From Cellulophaga sp. HaHa_2_95 (GTDB lineage: Bacteria; Bacteroidota; Bacteroidia; Flavobacteriales; Flavobacteriaceae), in assembly GCF_019278565.1 (NCBI RefSeq), contig NZ_CP058988.1, forward strand, positions 1,488,001-1,552,000: 64,000 bases of DNA, given 5' to 3'. Shown in pieces: positions 8,769-17,886 of this stretch (the stretch's first letter is position 1; every line of letters begins with the position of its first letter). Made by a program: the position numbers and the translations under genes. The notes below the pieces were generated by a model, which saw only the letters and a list, made by a program, of their open reading frames with translations, had not been told where the DNA came from and searched no databases.

Positions 8769-11700
8769 ATGCTGAAGAAAAAAACCGCGCTATTGCTTAG
8801 TTTTGTTGGAGCTTTGCATCTTTTAAGCGCTCAAGAATCAAAAATCTACACCCATGATCAAAAAGAGTATCAACAAGCGTTGACACTCTACAATAACGAA
8901 CAATTTCAAGCTGCTCAGGCAATTTTTGAAAAGGTGAAGTATACGACTAAAGATCCTGAAACCGAAGCCAATAGTACCTACTACGTTGCAAATGCTGCGG
9001 TACGGCTAAATCAATTAGGCGCAGATAAGTTAATGGAAGATTTTGTAAAAAAATATCCAACCTCTACAAAAAGAAATTCAGCCTATTCCGATGTGGCAGA
9101 ATACTATTTCGAAACAGGAAAATATCCGTATGCATTAAAATGGTACAAGAGGGTTGATCAGAACTCCTTATCGCAAAGTGAAAAGGATAAATTCAACTTT
9201 AACTACGGTTATGCTTTATTCTCTTCTAAAAATTCAAAAGAGGCAGAAACGTATTTAAATAAAGTTTCTAATTCTCCGGTATATGGTTCTCAGGCTAAAT
9301 ATTACTTGGGGTATATTGCTTACCAGCAAGATGATTATGCAGGAGCTAATCAGCGATTTGATCAAATTACCGATCAAAAAGTGTTAGAAGAAAAACTATC
9401 TTACTATCAGGCAGATTTAAATTTTAAACTAGGAAAGTTTGAGGAAGCTATCGCATTGGCTAAGCAGCAAATGCAAAGAGCAGACCGTCAAGAAAAATCA
9501 GAATTGAGTAAAATTATAGGTGAGAGTTATTTCAATCTCAATCAATATGAAAATGCGGTTCCTTATTTATTAGATTACCAAGGAAAAAGTGGGAAGTTTA
9601 GTAATACGGATTATTATTTCTTAGGATATAGTTATTATAAGCAAGGGGATTATGCCAATGCTATTCAGCAATTTAATAAGATTATAGGAGGAGCGAATAG
9701 CGTTTCTCAAAATGCTTATTATCATTTAGCGGAATGTTACTTAAAGCTAGATAAAAAATCTGAAGCCCTAAATGCTTTTAGAAACGCTTCGCAAATGGAA
9801 TTTGTTCCTGAAATTCAGAAAGATGCTTTTTTAAACTACGCAAGGTTAAGTTATGAAATAGGGAATGCCTATGAGAACGTTCCTAATGTCCTAACCAATT
9901 ATTTAGAGAAGTATCCAAAAGATGAACATACGGTAGAGATTCAAGAACTGCTAGTAGATTCTTATATTACCTCTAGAAATTTTGCTGGAGCCATGGAGCT
10001 TTTAGAAAAAAATAAATCGTACGCAAGCAAAGCTACCTATCAAAAGGTTGCTTTTTATAGAGGGGTAGAGTTATTTACTACCACGGACTATGCAGGTGCA
10101 ATTGTGGTATTTAAAAAATCATTAGATAATGCTGAAGATCCTAAATTTAAAGCTAGAGCTAGTTATTGGAAAGCAGAAGCAGAGTACAATAGTAACTTAT
10201 TTAAAGATGCTCTGAATAGCTTTTCTGATTTTCAGAAAAATCCACATGCTAAGTCCACACCAGACTATGCAGATTTTAATTATAGCTTAGGATATACTAA
10301 TTTCAAATTAAAAGAGTATACCAATGCAGCAGCAAATTTTACGTCGTATGTAGGTGCAAGCACAGAGGCTAGTAAAAAGCATGATGCCTATTTGAGATTA
10401 GGAGATAGTTACTTCGCATCTAGCAAATATTGGCCAGCAATTGAAGCGTATAACCAAGCGCTGGAAGGTGAAGGAAGTGAAAAAGATTATGCAGCTTTTC
10501 AAAAAGCATTGAGCTATGGCTTTATTGATAGAGTGCCGACTAAAATGGAGGAGCTTAATGCGTTTATGGGTAGGTACCCAAAATCTACGTTGAAAGATGA
10601 TGTGCTTTTTGAGTTGGGTAATTCTTATGTAAGAGCCAATAAAGAAGAAGAAGGACTCAAAGTATACGATAAATTAGTCAGTGAATATAAAGGAAGTTCA
10701 CTAGTGCCACAAGCTATTGTGCGCCAAGGATTGGTGTATTATAATTCTAATAGGAGTGAACAGGCATTAACGAAGTTTAAAACTGTAGTACGTGATTATC
10801 CAAACACGCAAGAAGCTGTACAAGCAGTAACTACCGCAAAGCTTATTTATGTAGATTTAGGTAGAGTAAGTGAGTATGCTGAATGGGTAAGAGGCTTAGA
10901 TTTTGTAGATGTTACAGATGCTGAACTAGACAATGCAACGTTTCAATCTGCAGATCAAAAATATGTAGAAGGTAATACAGATCAGGCATTAAAAGGATAT
11001 CAAGCCTATCTAAAAGAATTTCCTAAAGGTTTACATGCTTTAAAAGCTAGCTTTAATTTGGCTCAGTTATATTTCGGACAAGGCGATAAGGATAAAGCGC
11101 TAGGACATTATAAAAATGTAGTAGATAGAGGTGCGACGGAGTTTGGAGAGCAATCTTTAACGAGAGTTTGTGAAATTTATATTGGTAAGGGTAATTATAC
11201 AGCCGCATTACCATATCTAGAAAAGCTAGAAGCAACAGCTAATATTCAACAGAACATCACCTTTGCACAGTCTAATCTAATGAAGGGATATTTTGCACAA
11301 AAAGAATATGCTAAAACAATTTCTTATGCGGAAAAAGTATTGGCATCTGCTAAAATAGACGACCGTATAAAAAGTGATGCACATACGATGATAGCGCGTT
11401 CTGCTATTAGAACAAATAATGAGGAGCGAGCAAAGCAAGCATATGCTCAAGTATTGACCATTGCTACAGGAGAATTGGCAGCAGAGGCCTTATTTTATGA
11501 TGCGTATTTTAAAAATAAAGCGAATGATTTTGAAGCCTCTAACGTTTCTGTTCAAAAATTAGCGAAAGATTATTCAGCATATAAAGAATGGGGTGGAAAA
11601 GGATTAATTATTATGGCTAAGAATTTTGATGCCTTAGGAGATGCATACCAGGCAACGTATATTTTGGATAGCGTGGTGGTAAACTTTGCACAGTATCCTG

Positions 11701-11786
11701 AAGTTGTTGCAGAAGCAAAATCTGAAGCCTTCCGTATCAAATCTAAGGAAGCAAAAAGCAATTCCTCTGTAAATCCAGAAAATTAA
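8769..11786 (+). CDS. large periplasmic TPR-repeat protein
   Basis: A 1005-residue secreted protein: a signal peptide (MLKKKTALLL to about residue 22, ending LLSAQ) followed by a nearly continuous array of tetratricopeptide-like helical pairs (for example YALKWYKRVDQ, YFLGYSYYKQGDYANAIQQF, ALNAFRNASQ). The ATG at 8769 is chosen over an in-frame TTG at 8754 because it gives a clean signal peptide. Only 26 bases separate it from the outer-membrane barrel gene that follows, so the two are probably co-transcribed and work as a scaffold/barrel pair in the envelope. The exact role is unknown. Confidence 0.9.
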   Translation: MLKKKTALLLSFVGALHLLSAQESKIYTHDQKEYQQALTLYNNEQFQAAQAIFEKVKYTTKDPETEANSTYYVANAAVRLNQLGADKLMEDFVKKYPTSTKRNSAYSDVAEYYFETGKYPYALKWYKRVDQNSLSQSEKDKFNFNYGYALFSSKNSKEAETYLNKVSNSPVYGSQAKYYLGYIAYQQDDYAGANQRFDQITDQKVLEEKLSYYQADLNFKLGKFEEAIALAKQQMQRADRQEKSELSKIIGESYFNLNQYENAVPYLLDYQGKSGKFSNTDYYFLGYSYYKQGDYANAIQQFNKIIGGANSVSQNAYYHLAECYLKLDKKSEALNAFRNASQMEFVPEIQKDAFLNYARLSYEIGNAYENVPNVLTNYLEKYPKDEHTVEIQELLVDSYITSRNFAGAMELLEKNKSYASKATYQKVAFYRGVELFTTTDYAGAIVVFKKSLDNAEDPKFKARASYWKAEAEYNSNLFKDALNSFSDFQKNPHAKSTPDYADFNYSLGYTNFKLKEYTNAAANFTSYVGASTEASKKHDAYLRLGDSYFASSKYWPAIEAYNQALEGEGSEKDYAAFQKALSYGFIDRVPTKMEELNAFMGRYPKSTLKDDVLFELGNSYVRANKEEEGLKVYDKLVSEYKGSSLVPQAIVRQGLVYYNSNRSEQALTKFKTVVRDYPNTQEAVQAVTTAKLIYVDLGRVSEYAEWVRGLDFVDVTDAELDNATFQSADQKYVEGNTDQALKGYQAYLKEFPKGLHALKASFNLAQLYFGQGDKDKALGHYKNVVDRGATEFGEQSLTRVCEIYIGKGNYTAALPYLEKLEATANIQQNITFAQSNLMKGYFAQKEYAKTISYAEKVLASAKIDDRIKSDAHTMIARSAIRTNNEERAKQAYAQVLTIATGELAAEALFYDAYFKNKANDFEASNVSVQKLAKDYSAYKEWGGKGLIIMAKNFDALGDAYQATYILDSVVVNFAQYPEVVAEAKSEAFRIKSKEAKSNSSVNPEN

Positions 11787-11812
11787 TTATCAAGTTGCAA
11801 AAGAGACACTAT

Positions 11813-13567
11813 ATGCACAAGTTCATAAAAATAAGCACACTTCTTTTTTTAAGCGTTTTCCAATCTATAACGGCTCAAGAGAAAGATAAGGATAGTATAG
11901 GTACAGAAACTGTAACGGTTGTAAAAGCTTACAAGCCTACCGTTTCCGATGCCTTTAAAATTAAATCTGTACCGCAGATTAATGATTCTATTGTATTAAA
12001 GAAAAAGCCCATAGTTTACAGTATAAATTCTGTTCCCGTGGCTTCTACGTTTACGCCAGCAAAGGGTAAGGCGGCAACAGTAGATAAAGTTCCACCTCCA
12101 ATCTTGTATAATTCATATGCATCTCTTGGATTTGGCACGTATGATAATGTTTTAGCAGATTTCTACACGAGTAGAACAATCAGCAGGGATGAGCGTTTAG
12201 ACATTGGATTAACACACCATTCTTCTAGAGGAGACCTAGATAGCATTGCTTTGAAAAATGCATTTTATGACACCAAATTGGTAGCGGCATATACGAAAGG
12301 TGACTCAGACTTAAATTGGGGAGCTAACCTAGGCTTACAGCATCAATTGTATAATTGGTATGGAGTGCCTATCGGTGCTTATAGTGATGAAATTATAAAT
12401 GGTATAGATGCTAAGCAGAATTATTTCAATGCAGAAATTTCTGGATATGTAAATATGGATAACGCTTATTTAGAAAGAGGAGAAGCGCTTATTCGTCGCT
12501 TTTGGGATGCTACAAAATCAGGAGAGAATAGAGCGATGTTAAAAGGTGTTGCTCAATTTCCGATAGGCGATGAAAATATCCGTATTAAAGGAAAGTTAGA
12601 TTATTTGGGCGGCGTGTTTAAGAATGCCAGTTTAAACAGTACGGTAAATACACCAGAAATTAATTATAGCTTATTTCAAGTAGGGGTAGGGCCAAGTATA
12701 GAAATTCTTAGAGATGATCTAACCTTGAATTTAGGGGTGAATCTTTTCTTTGGATTAGATTCTGAAAATAGTGATAGCAATTTTTACATCTATCCAGATA
12801 TCACTGCTAGTTACCGTGTTCTTGATGAAACGGTTATTGCTTATGGAGGTATACAAGGAGAATTAATTCAGAACTCTTATTATGATTATGTAGAAAGCAA
12901 CCCATTCGTGTCTCCTACATTAACTGTGCAACCAACAGATCAAAAATACAATGCATATGCGGGTATCAAAGGCCAGTTATTACCAAGTTTAAGTTATAAT
13001 TTAAAAGCCTCTTATAAGACAGAAAATAAGAAACCGTTATATAAGTGGAATCCAGAAAATACATTTCGCGATGACGAAAAAGGATATTATTACAACAATT
13101 CTTTTGATGTATTTTATGATGATGTAAAAACATTGGGCATTTTTGCAGAACTAAATGTGGATATAAAAAGAAACTTTTCTTTGGGTTTGAATGCTGAAGC
13201 TTATACCTATTCTACAGAAACAGATAATCCAGCATGGAATTTACCTAAGGTAACAAGTTCTGTATTTTTAGATTATCAAATAGACAAGCAATGGTATATG
13301 GGAGCGACCTTGTTTTATGTGGGCGAGCGCGAGGATTTACAGGCTTCTGTGGTACAAAATGCAAACCCAGTAGATTTTCCATCTACGATAGTTACCCTAA
13401 ATAGTTATTGGGACACTAATGCACACGTAGGGTACAGATTTAATGAACAATTATCAGTATTTGTAAAAGCAAATAATATAGCGAATTCTAATTATATGAG
13501 ATGGGCAAATTACCCTGTTCAGGGCTTTCAGCTTTTAGCAGGTGCGACCTATAAGTTTGATTTTTAA
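11813..13567 (+). CDS. outer-membrane beta-barrel protein (TonB-receptor-like, no full plug domain)
   Basis: A 584-residue protein with a signal peptide ending ITAQ, a short periplasmic N-terminus (ETVTVVKAYKPTVSDAF) and then amphipathic beta-strands to a C-terminal Phe (TYKFDF), the hallmark of outer-membrane barrels. Annotation pipelines often call this family a TonB-dependent receptor, but I see no complete plug domain. The ATG at 11813 is preferred to the upstream TTG at 11795 because the signal peptide starts there. It is the second gene of the unit with the TPR protein, whose repeats could dock on it. Confidence 0.85.
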   Translation: MHKFIKISTLLFLSVFQSITAQEKDKDSIGTETVTVVKAYKPTVSDAFKIKSVPQINDSIVLKKKPIVYSINSVPVASTFTPAKGKAATVDKVPPPILYNSYASLGFGTYDNVLADFYTSRTISRDERLDIGLTHHSSRGDLDSIALKNAFYDTKLVAAYTKGDSDLNWGANLGLQHQLYNWYGVPIGAYSDEIINGIDAKQNYFNAEISGYVNMDNAYLERGEALIRRFWDATKSGENRAMLKGVAQFPIGDENIRIKGKLDYLGGVFKNASLNSTVNTPEINYSLFQVGVGPSIEILRDDLTLNLGVNLFFGLDSENSDSNFYIYPDITASYRVLDETVIAYGGIQGELIQNSYYDYVESNPFVSPTLTVQPTDQKYNAYAGIKGQLLPSLSYNLKASYKTENKKPLYKWNPENTFRDDEKGYYYNNSFDVFYDDVKTLGIFAELNVDIKRNFSLGLNAEAYTYSTETDNPAWNLPKVTSSVFLDYQIDKQWYMGATLFYVGEREDLQASVVQNANPVDFPSTIVTLNSYWDTNAHVGYRFNEQLSVFVKANNIANSNYMRWANYPVQGFQLLAGATYKFDF

Positions 13568-13582
13568 ATAATTATATGTATG

Positions 13583-13613
13583 TTTGTAGGAATTTAAAAT
13601 TAAATCCTACAAA
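13583..13613. other. imperfect inverted repeat downstream of the barrel gene
   Basis: TTTGTAGGAATTTAA and TTAAATCCTACAAA pair with one bulged base, 16 bases after the stop codon. No long T-run follows directly, so it may protect the 3' end of the mRNA rather than terminate. Confidence 0.4.
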
Positions 13614-13650
13614 AATTTGTAGCCGAAAACAGATGTTTTTAGCGCAATTT

Positions 13651-13688
13651 AAAAAGTCATTTGTAGATTTCTACGAATGACTTTTTTT
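13651..13688 (+). terminator. intrinsic terminator after the TPR/barrel unit
   Basis: The stem AAAGTCATT-GTAG / CTAC-AATGACTTT, with one internal mismatch, is followed by a run of seven T residues. Confidence 0.8.
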
Positions 13689-13726
13689 ATTTGAAAGATA
13701 TTTTTTTTCGTATAAATATTTAAGAA

Positions 13727-14818
13727 ATGAAAACGTTCCCCCAAATCATGTTTTTGTTTTTTACGCTAAGTAGTTTAGCGGTAAAAAGCCAGAACTTAGT
13801 AAAAAATCCAAGTTTTGAATCTAATTATAAATGTCCAGAAAAATTTGGCTCCCTAGATATAGATGCTAAAAACTGGCATAAACCCACTTTAGGGACTACA
13901 GATTACTTTAATACCTGTAGCAAAGAACTTCCGGTTACTGATAATTTTATTGGCTCTCAATTGCCTTTTGAGGGGAATGCTTATGCAGGAATGTACTTAT
14001 ATGCTCCTAATGATTATCGAGAATATATCACGGCAGAATTAGAAACCCCTTTGGAGAAAGACAAACTGTATAAAGTGTCTTTTATGGTGAGTTTGGCAGA
14101 TGATGTAGAGTTTGCTGTCAAAGAATTTGATGTGCTGTTATCGCCTTCAGTTTTTGAAATGAATACTTCCAAGCATTTAGATGTGCGATATTTTTCACGA
14201 TCAGCCCAGTTAAATTTTAAGCGCATGCAATCTCAAGAGTATTTAGATGATACAGATTCATGGGTAGAGATATCTACTCATATTATGGCTAAAGGAGATG
14301 AGCAGTTTCTAACTATCGGAAATTTTAGTAATAATGAAGATACATTTACGCAGGTGGTAAAGAAAACTTCGCGTAAGTCTTCGTATTATTTTATAGATAT
14401 GGTTTCTGTTGAAATGATTCCTAGTTATATGCCCAATCAGTTGTATGTTATAGAAGAACTGCTTTTTGATTTTGACGAAACTACTATAGAAATAACATAC
14501 AATAAACAGTTGTCAGATTTGGTTACCTATCTAAAAAGTAATCCTAAATTAAACATTTATTTGTACGGTCATACTGACGCCATGGGATCTGTAGCCTATA
14601 ATGATGAGTTATCTGAAAAAAGAGCAGCAACCGTAGCTAAATTTTTAGAAAAATCCGGATTAAGTAAAAATAGAATTTCCTGGAAAGGTTTTGGTTTTAA
14701 AAAACCAGTAGTTAGTAATGAAAAAGAAGATGTTCGGTTTAAAAATAGGAGGGTAGAATTCCTAGTCGCAGAACCACAAAGTACTTATGCTAAGAATTTG
14801 TATGAAGACGGACAGTAA
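13727..14818 (+). CDS. OmpA-family protein with N-terminal beta-sandwich domain
   Basis: A 363-residue envelope protein. After a signal peptide (to about residue 21, VKSQ) comes a domain of roughly 200 residues beginning NLVKNPSFE, a pattern shared with carbohydrate-binding-like jelly-roll domains of many Bacteroidetes surface proteins. The C-terminal OmpA domain (about 240-350) binds peptidoglycan: LLFDFDETTIE, LYGHTDAMGS with the conserved HTD, and RFKNRRVEF. It probably anchors the outer membrane or a surface assembly to the cell wall. The ligand of the N-terminal domain is unknown. Confidence 0.9.
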   Translation: MKTFPQIMFLFFTLSSLAVKSQNLVKNPSFESNYKCPEKFGSLDIDAKNWHKPTLGTTDYFNTCSKELPVTDNFIGSQLPFEGNAYAGMYLYAPNDYREYITAELETPLEKDKLYKVSFMVSLADDVEFAVKEFDVLLSPSVFEMNTSKHLDVRYFSRSAQLNFKRMQSQEYLDDTDSWVEISTHIMAKGDEQFLTIGNFSNNEDTFTQVVKKTSRKSSYYFIDMVSVEMIPSYMPNQLYVIEELLFDFDETTIEITYNKQLSDLVTYLKSNPKLNIYLYGHTDAMGSVAYNDELSEKRAATVAKFLEKSGLSKNRISWKGFGFKKPVVSNEKEDVRFKNRRVEFLVAEPQSTYAKNLYEDGQ

Positions 14819-14915
14819 TTTTAATATTTCTTTGTTAAAATCTACAAGATAATATACTTAACTTTCACGACTAATCTAAATTGTAATGTACCTTATTTAG
14901 TTGCTGTCTTAACGT

Positions 14916-15482
14916 ATGAATCCAAAAACCAAAAGAAAAAAACAAGCTAAAGTATTACGAATATTTAGAAAAATTCACCGGTTGATGGGTGCTTTCTTAT
15001 TCATTTTTTTCTTCTTTATTTCGGTTTCGGGGCTCTTACTAGGTTGGAAAAAAAATAGTGCAGGCCTTCTTCTTGCCGAAACCCAAATAGGGTCTAGCTC
15101 AGAATTTTCTGAATGGTTACCATTAAGTGTACTTTATGAAAAAGCAGCCAGAGTAATTAAAGATTCTGTTGCGGAAAATACACCATTAACCTTAGATCGT
15201 GTAGATATCCGAAAAGATAAAGGGGTGATTAAGTTTATCTATGAAGACTATTACGGTTTACAATTAGACGGCGCTACAGGACAGTTATTAGAATTTGGCA
15301 AACGTCAATCAGATTTTGTAGAGAACCTACATGACGGTTCTGTCTTAGATACTTATTTTAACACTTCAGGAAGCCCTATTAAAATATTGTATACAACAGT
15401 GATGAGCATTGCGCTATTGTTTTTTACCATCACGGGTTTTTGGCTTTGGTATGGTCCAAAACGCATGCGTAAATCCGCTTAA
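14916..15482 (+). CDS. PepSY-associated transmembrane protein
   Basis: A 188-residue inner-membrane protein with a basic N-terminus, a first membrane helix with the motif HRLMGAFLFIFFFFISVSG (about 22-40) and a C-terminal helix ending FTITGFWLWYGPKRMR. Between them is a periplasmic PepSY-like region of about 100 residues (TLDRVDIRKDKG, DGATGQLLEFG). It looks like the short form of the PepSY_TM family, which is often linked to iron or copper handling and respiratory proteins. No such genes are adjacent here, so the role is open. Confidence 0.85.
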   Translation: MNPKTKRKKQAKVLRIFRKIHRLMGAFLFIFFFFISVSGLLLGWKKNSAGLLLAETQIGSSSEFSEWLPLSVLYEKAARVIKDSVAENTPLTLDRVDIRKDKGVIKFIYEDYYGLQLDGATGQLLEFGKRQSDFVENLHDGSVLDTYFNTSGSPIKILYTTVMSIALLFFTITGFWLWYGPKRMRKSA

Positions 15483-15564
15483 TTTTTTTTATGTTCAATA
15501 CATAAGATTGATGTAATATCAATTGTTTTTTAGTCTACATTTACCACCTAAATTTTTAACCTTA

Positions 15565-16179
15565 ATGTCTATAATTAAGAAAGTTAGAGCGGTAGATAAT
15601 CTGTACGCTGGTCTGGATAAAGAAATTGCTTCTTTTCAGGAGAAAACTTCCTTGCATTGCAAGGCCGGTTGTGGTAAATGTTGTACGCATGCCGAAGTAG
15701 ATGCCTCTCCTTTAGAATTTCTTCCTTGGGCATATCATTTATTTGTTAATGGCTTGGCAGGGGAAACTTTAGATGCTTTAAAGGCAGGTTCAAGTGCAGT
15801 ATGTCATATATACCAACCGCTTTCGTTAGTAGATAAAAGCAATGGTAATGGTAAATGTAGTGACTATATCTACAGAGGTCTTATCTGTAGGTTATTTGGC
15901 TATGGAGCCAATCGTGATAAATTTGGTGAAATGCGTTTGGCAACCTGTAAAATAATTAAAGAAGAGCAGACTCAGAATTTTGATGAAGCAAGAATAAGCA
16001 TGCAAAAAGGCTTGTATGTTCCGGTTTTTACGGATTACTATATGAAACTTTCTCAAATAGACTTTATTTTAGGCAACCAAATAGTTCCTATAAACAGAGC
16101 TTTAATCTTGGCGATAGAGGAGGTATTACAATACTACGCCTACCGCCCATTTCCTAGAGGATTTAAAAATTGTGCTTAA
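15565..16179 (+). CDS. YkgJ-family cysteine cluster protein
   Basis: A 204-residue protein with the CxxxCGKCC cluster (CKAGCGKCC) and further cysteines at CSDYIYRGLICRLFG and TCKI, the pattern of the YkgJ family, which probably binds zinc or an iron-sulfur cluster. The ATG at 15565 is chosen because an upstream in-frame TTG at 15523 adds only unconserved residues. The stop codon overlaps that of the convergent ABC-F gene in the 4-base palindrome TTAA. The biochemical function of the family is unsettled. Confidence 0.85.
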   Translation: MSIIKKVRAVDNLYAGLDKEIASFQEKTSLHCKAGCGKCCTHAEVDASPLEFLPWAYHLFVNGLAGETLDALKAGSSAVCHIYQPLSLVDKSNGNGKCSDYIYRGLICRLFGYGANRDKFGEMRLATCKIIKEEQTQNFDEARISMQKGLYVPVFTDYYMKLSQIDFILGNQIVPINRALILAIEEVLQYYAYRPFPRGFKNCA

Positions 16180-17813
16180 TTCTTTAAATCTATTTCTTTT
16201 AAACTTTGAATTCTGTTACGTTCTAAGAAAGCATCAATACTTTCAAAATGTTCAATTACGCGTTTGTCTTTAAATTCAAATACTTTCTGAGAAAGTCCTT
16301 GTAAAAAGTCACGGTCGTGAGATACTAGAATTAATGTGCCATCAAAATCTAATAAAGCTTCTTTGAGAACATCCTTAGATTTCAAATCTAGGTGGTTTGT
16401 AGGCTCATCCAGGATTAACAAGTTTACGGGTTCTAATAATAATTTAACCATTGCTAATCTTGTTTTTTCTCCTCCAGAAAGTACACTTACTTTCTTTTCA
16501 ACATCTTCTCCTCCAAACATAAACCTTCCTAAGATATTTTTCATTTGCGTTCGGATGTCACCTTTTGCAACTTCATCTACCGTTTGAAAAACGGTTAGGT
16601 TTTGATCTAATAATGATGCTTGGTTCTGAGCAAAATAACCCACTTTTACATTGTGTCCTAATTGGCACGCTCCTTCAAAATCTATTTCTCCCATAATCGC
16701 TTTGATCATGGTAGATTTACCTTCACCGTTTCTACCTACAAAAGAAACTTTTTCTCCACGAGAGATACTCATGTTAGCATCTTTAAACACTACATGTTCT
16801 CCGTAGGTTTTGGTCAATGCATCTACGGTAACAGGGTAATCACCAGAACGCTGTGCAGGAGGAAACCTCAAGCGTAATGAAGCATTGTCTATTTCATCAA
16901 TTTCAATAATTTCTAATTTTTCCAACATGCGCTCCCTAGAAGTAACTTGGTTGGTTTTGGAATACGTGCCTTTAAAGCGGTCAATAAATGCTTGGTTGTC
17001 TGCAATAAACCTTTGTTGCTCTTGGAATGCTTTTATCTGATGGCTTCTACGATCTTCTCGCAATTGCAGGTAGTGAGAATAGTTTGCCTTATAATCATAA
17101 ATTCGTCCCATAGTTACCTCAATGGTTCTATTGGTGATGTTGTCAATAAAAGTTTTATCGTGAGATATAACCACAACGGCTTTTGCCTTATTTAAAAGAA
17201 AATCTTCTAACCATATGACAGATTCTATATCTACATGGTTGGTAGGCTCATCTAATAAAATAAGATCTGGCTTTTGTAATAATATTTTAGTCAACTCTAT
17301 ACGCATACGCCAACCACCACTAAATTCGCTCGTCTGACGGTGAAAATCTTCACGTTTAAATCCAAGTCCGGCTAGAGCTTTTTCTACCTCTGCTTCATAG
17401 TTAATTTCTTCTAAGGCATAATATTTTTCACCTAAATCAGATACTTTCTGAATGAGCTTCATGTATTCATCAGACTCGTAATCTGTTCTAGTTTCTAACG
17501 CTGTGTTTAATTCAGCCATTTCTTTTTGCATGGTGAATACTTGAGCGAAAGCCTTAGATGCTTCCTCAAAAACAGTGCAATTATCTTCCGTTAGTAAATG
17601 TTGTGGTAAATAAGCAATAACGGCTTCTTTAGGGTAGCGTATATTGCCGCGTGTTGCTTTTTGTACTCCGGCAATAATTTTCATCATGGTAGATTTTCCT
17701 GCACCATTTTTTCCCATTAAAGCAATTTTATCCGTTTCATTAATTACAAATGAAACGTCACTAAAAAGAGTGTCACCACTAAACTCTACTGCAATATTAT
17801 CTACCGAAATCAT
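16176..17813 (-). CDS. ABC-F family ATPase (ribosome-associated)
   Basis: A soluble protein of 545 residues with two ATP-binding domains: Walker A GKNGAGKS (34-41) and signature SGGWRMR in the first, and GRNGEGKST and LSGGEKTR in the second, each with LLDEPTNH or ILDEPTNH. The charged linker between them (about residues 240-320, rich in Arg, Gln and Lys) is the P-site tRNA interaction motif region of ABC-F proteins. There are no membrane segments. Such proteins act on the ribosome, in translation regulation or resistance; which one cannot be told here. It has a -7 promoter element upstream. Confidence 0.93.
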   Translation of the reverse strand: MISVDNIAVEFSGDTLFSDVSFVINETDKIALMGKNGAGKSTMMKIIAGVQKATRGNIRYPKEAVIAYLPQHLLTEDNCTVFEEASKAFAQVFTMQKEMAELNTALETRTDYESDEYMKLIQKVSDLGEKYYALEEINYEAEVEKALAGLGFKREDFHRQTSEFSGGWRMRIELTKILLQKPDLILLDEPTNHVDIESVIWLEDFLLNKAKAVVVISHDKTFIDNITNRTIEVTMGRIYDYKANYSHYLQLREDRRSHQIKAFQEQQRFIADNQAFIDRFKGTYSKTNQVTSRERMLEKLEIIEIDEIDNASLRLRFPPAQRSGDYPVTVDALTKTYGEHVVFKDANMSISRGEKVSFVGRNGEGKSTMIKAIMGEIDFEGACQLGHNVKVGYFAQNQASLLDQNLTVFQTVDEVAKGDIRTQMKNILGRFMFGGEDVEKKVSVLSGGEKTRLAMVKLLLEPVNLLILDEPTNHLDLKSKDVLKEALLDFDGTLILVSHDRDFLQGLSQKVFEFKDKRVIEHFESIDAFLERNRIQSLKEIDLKN

Positions 17814-17832
17814 ACATTAAATTTTGAAGCTG

Positions 17833-17840
17833 CAAAACTA
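17833..17840 (-). promoter_or_regulatory. -7 promoter element of the ABC-F gene
   Basis: On the minus strand it reads TAGTTTTG, matching TAnnTTTG, 19 bases before the start codon. Confidence 0.45.
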
Positions 17841-17886
17841 GTTAAAAGCTAGATAATTGCAGCTACCTTTTTTGTAAGCGCTAGCG

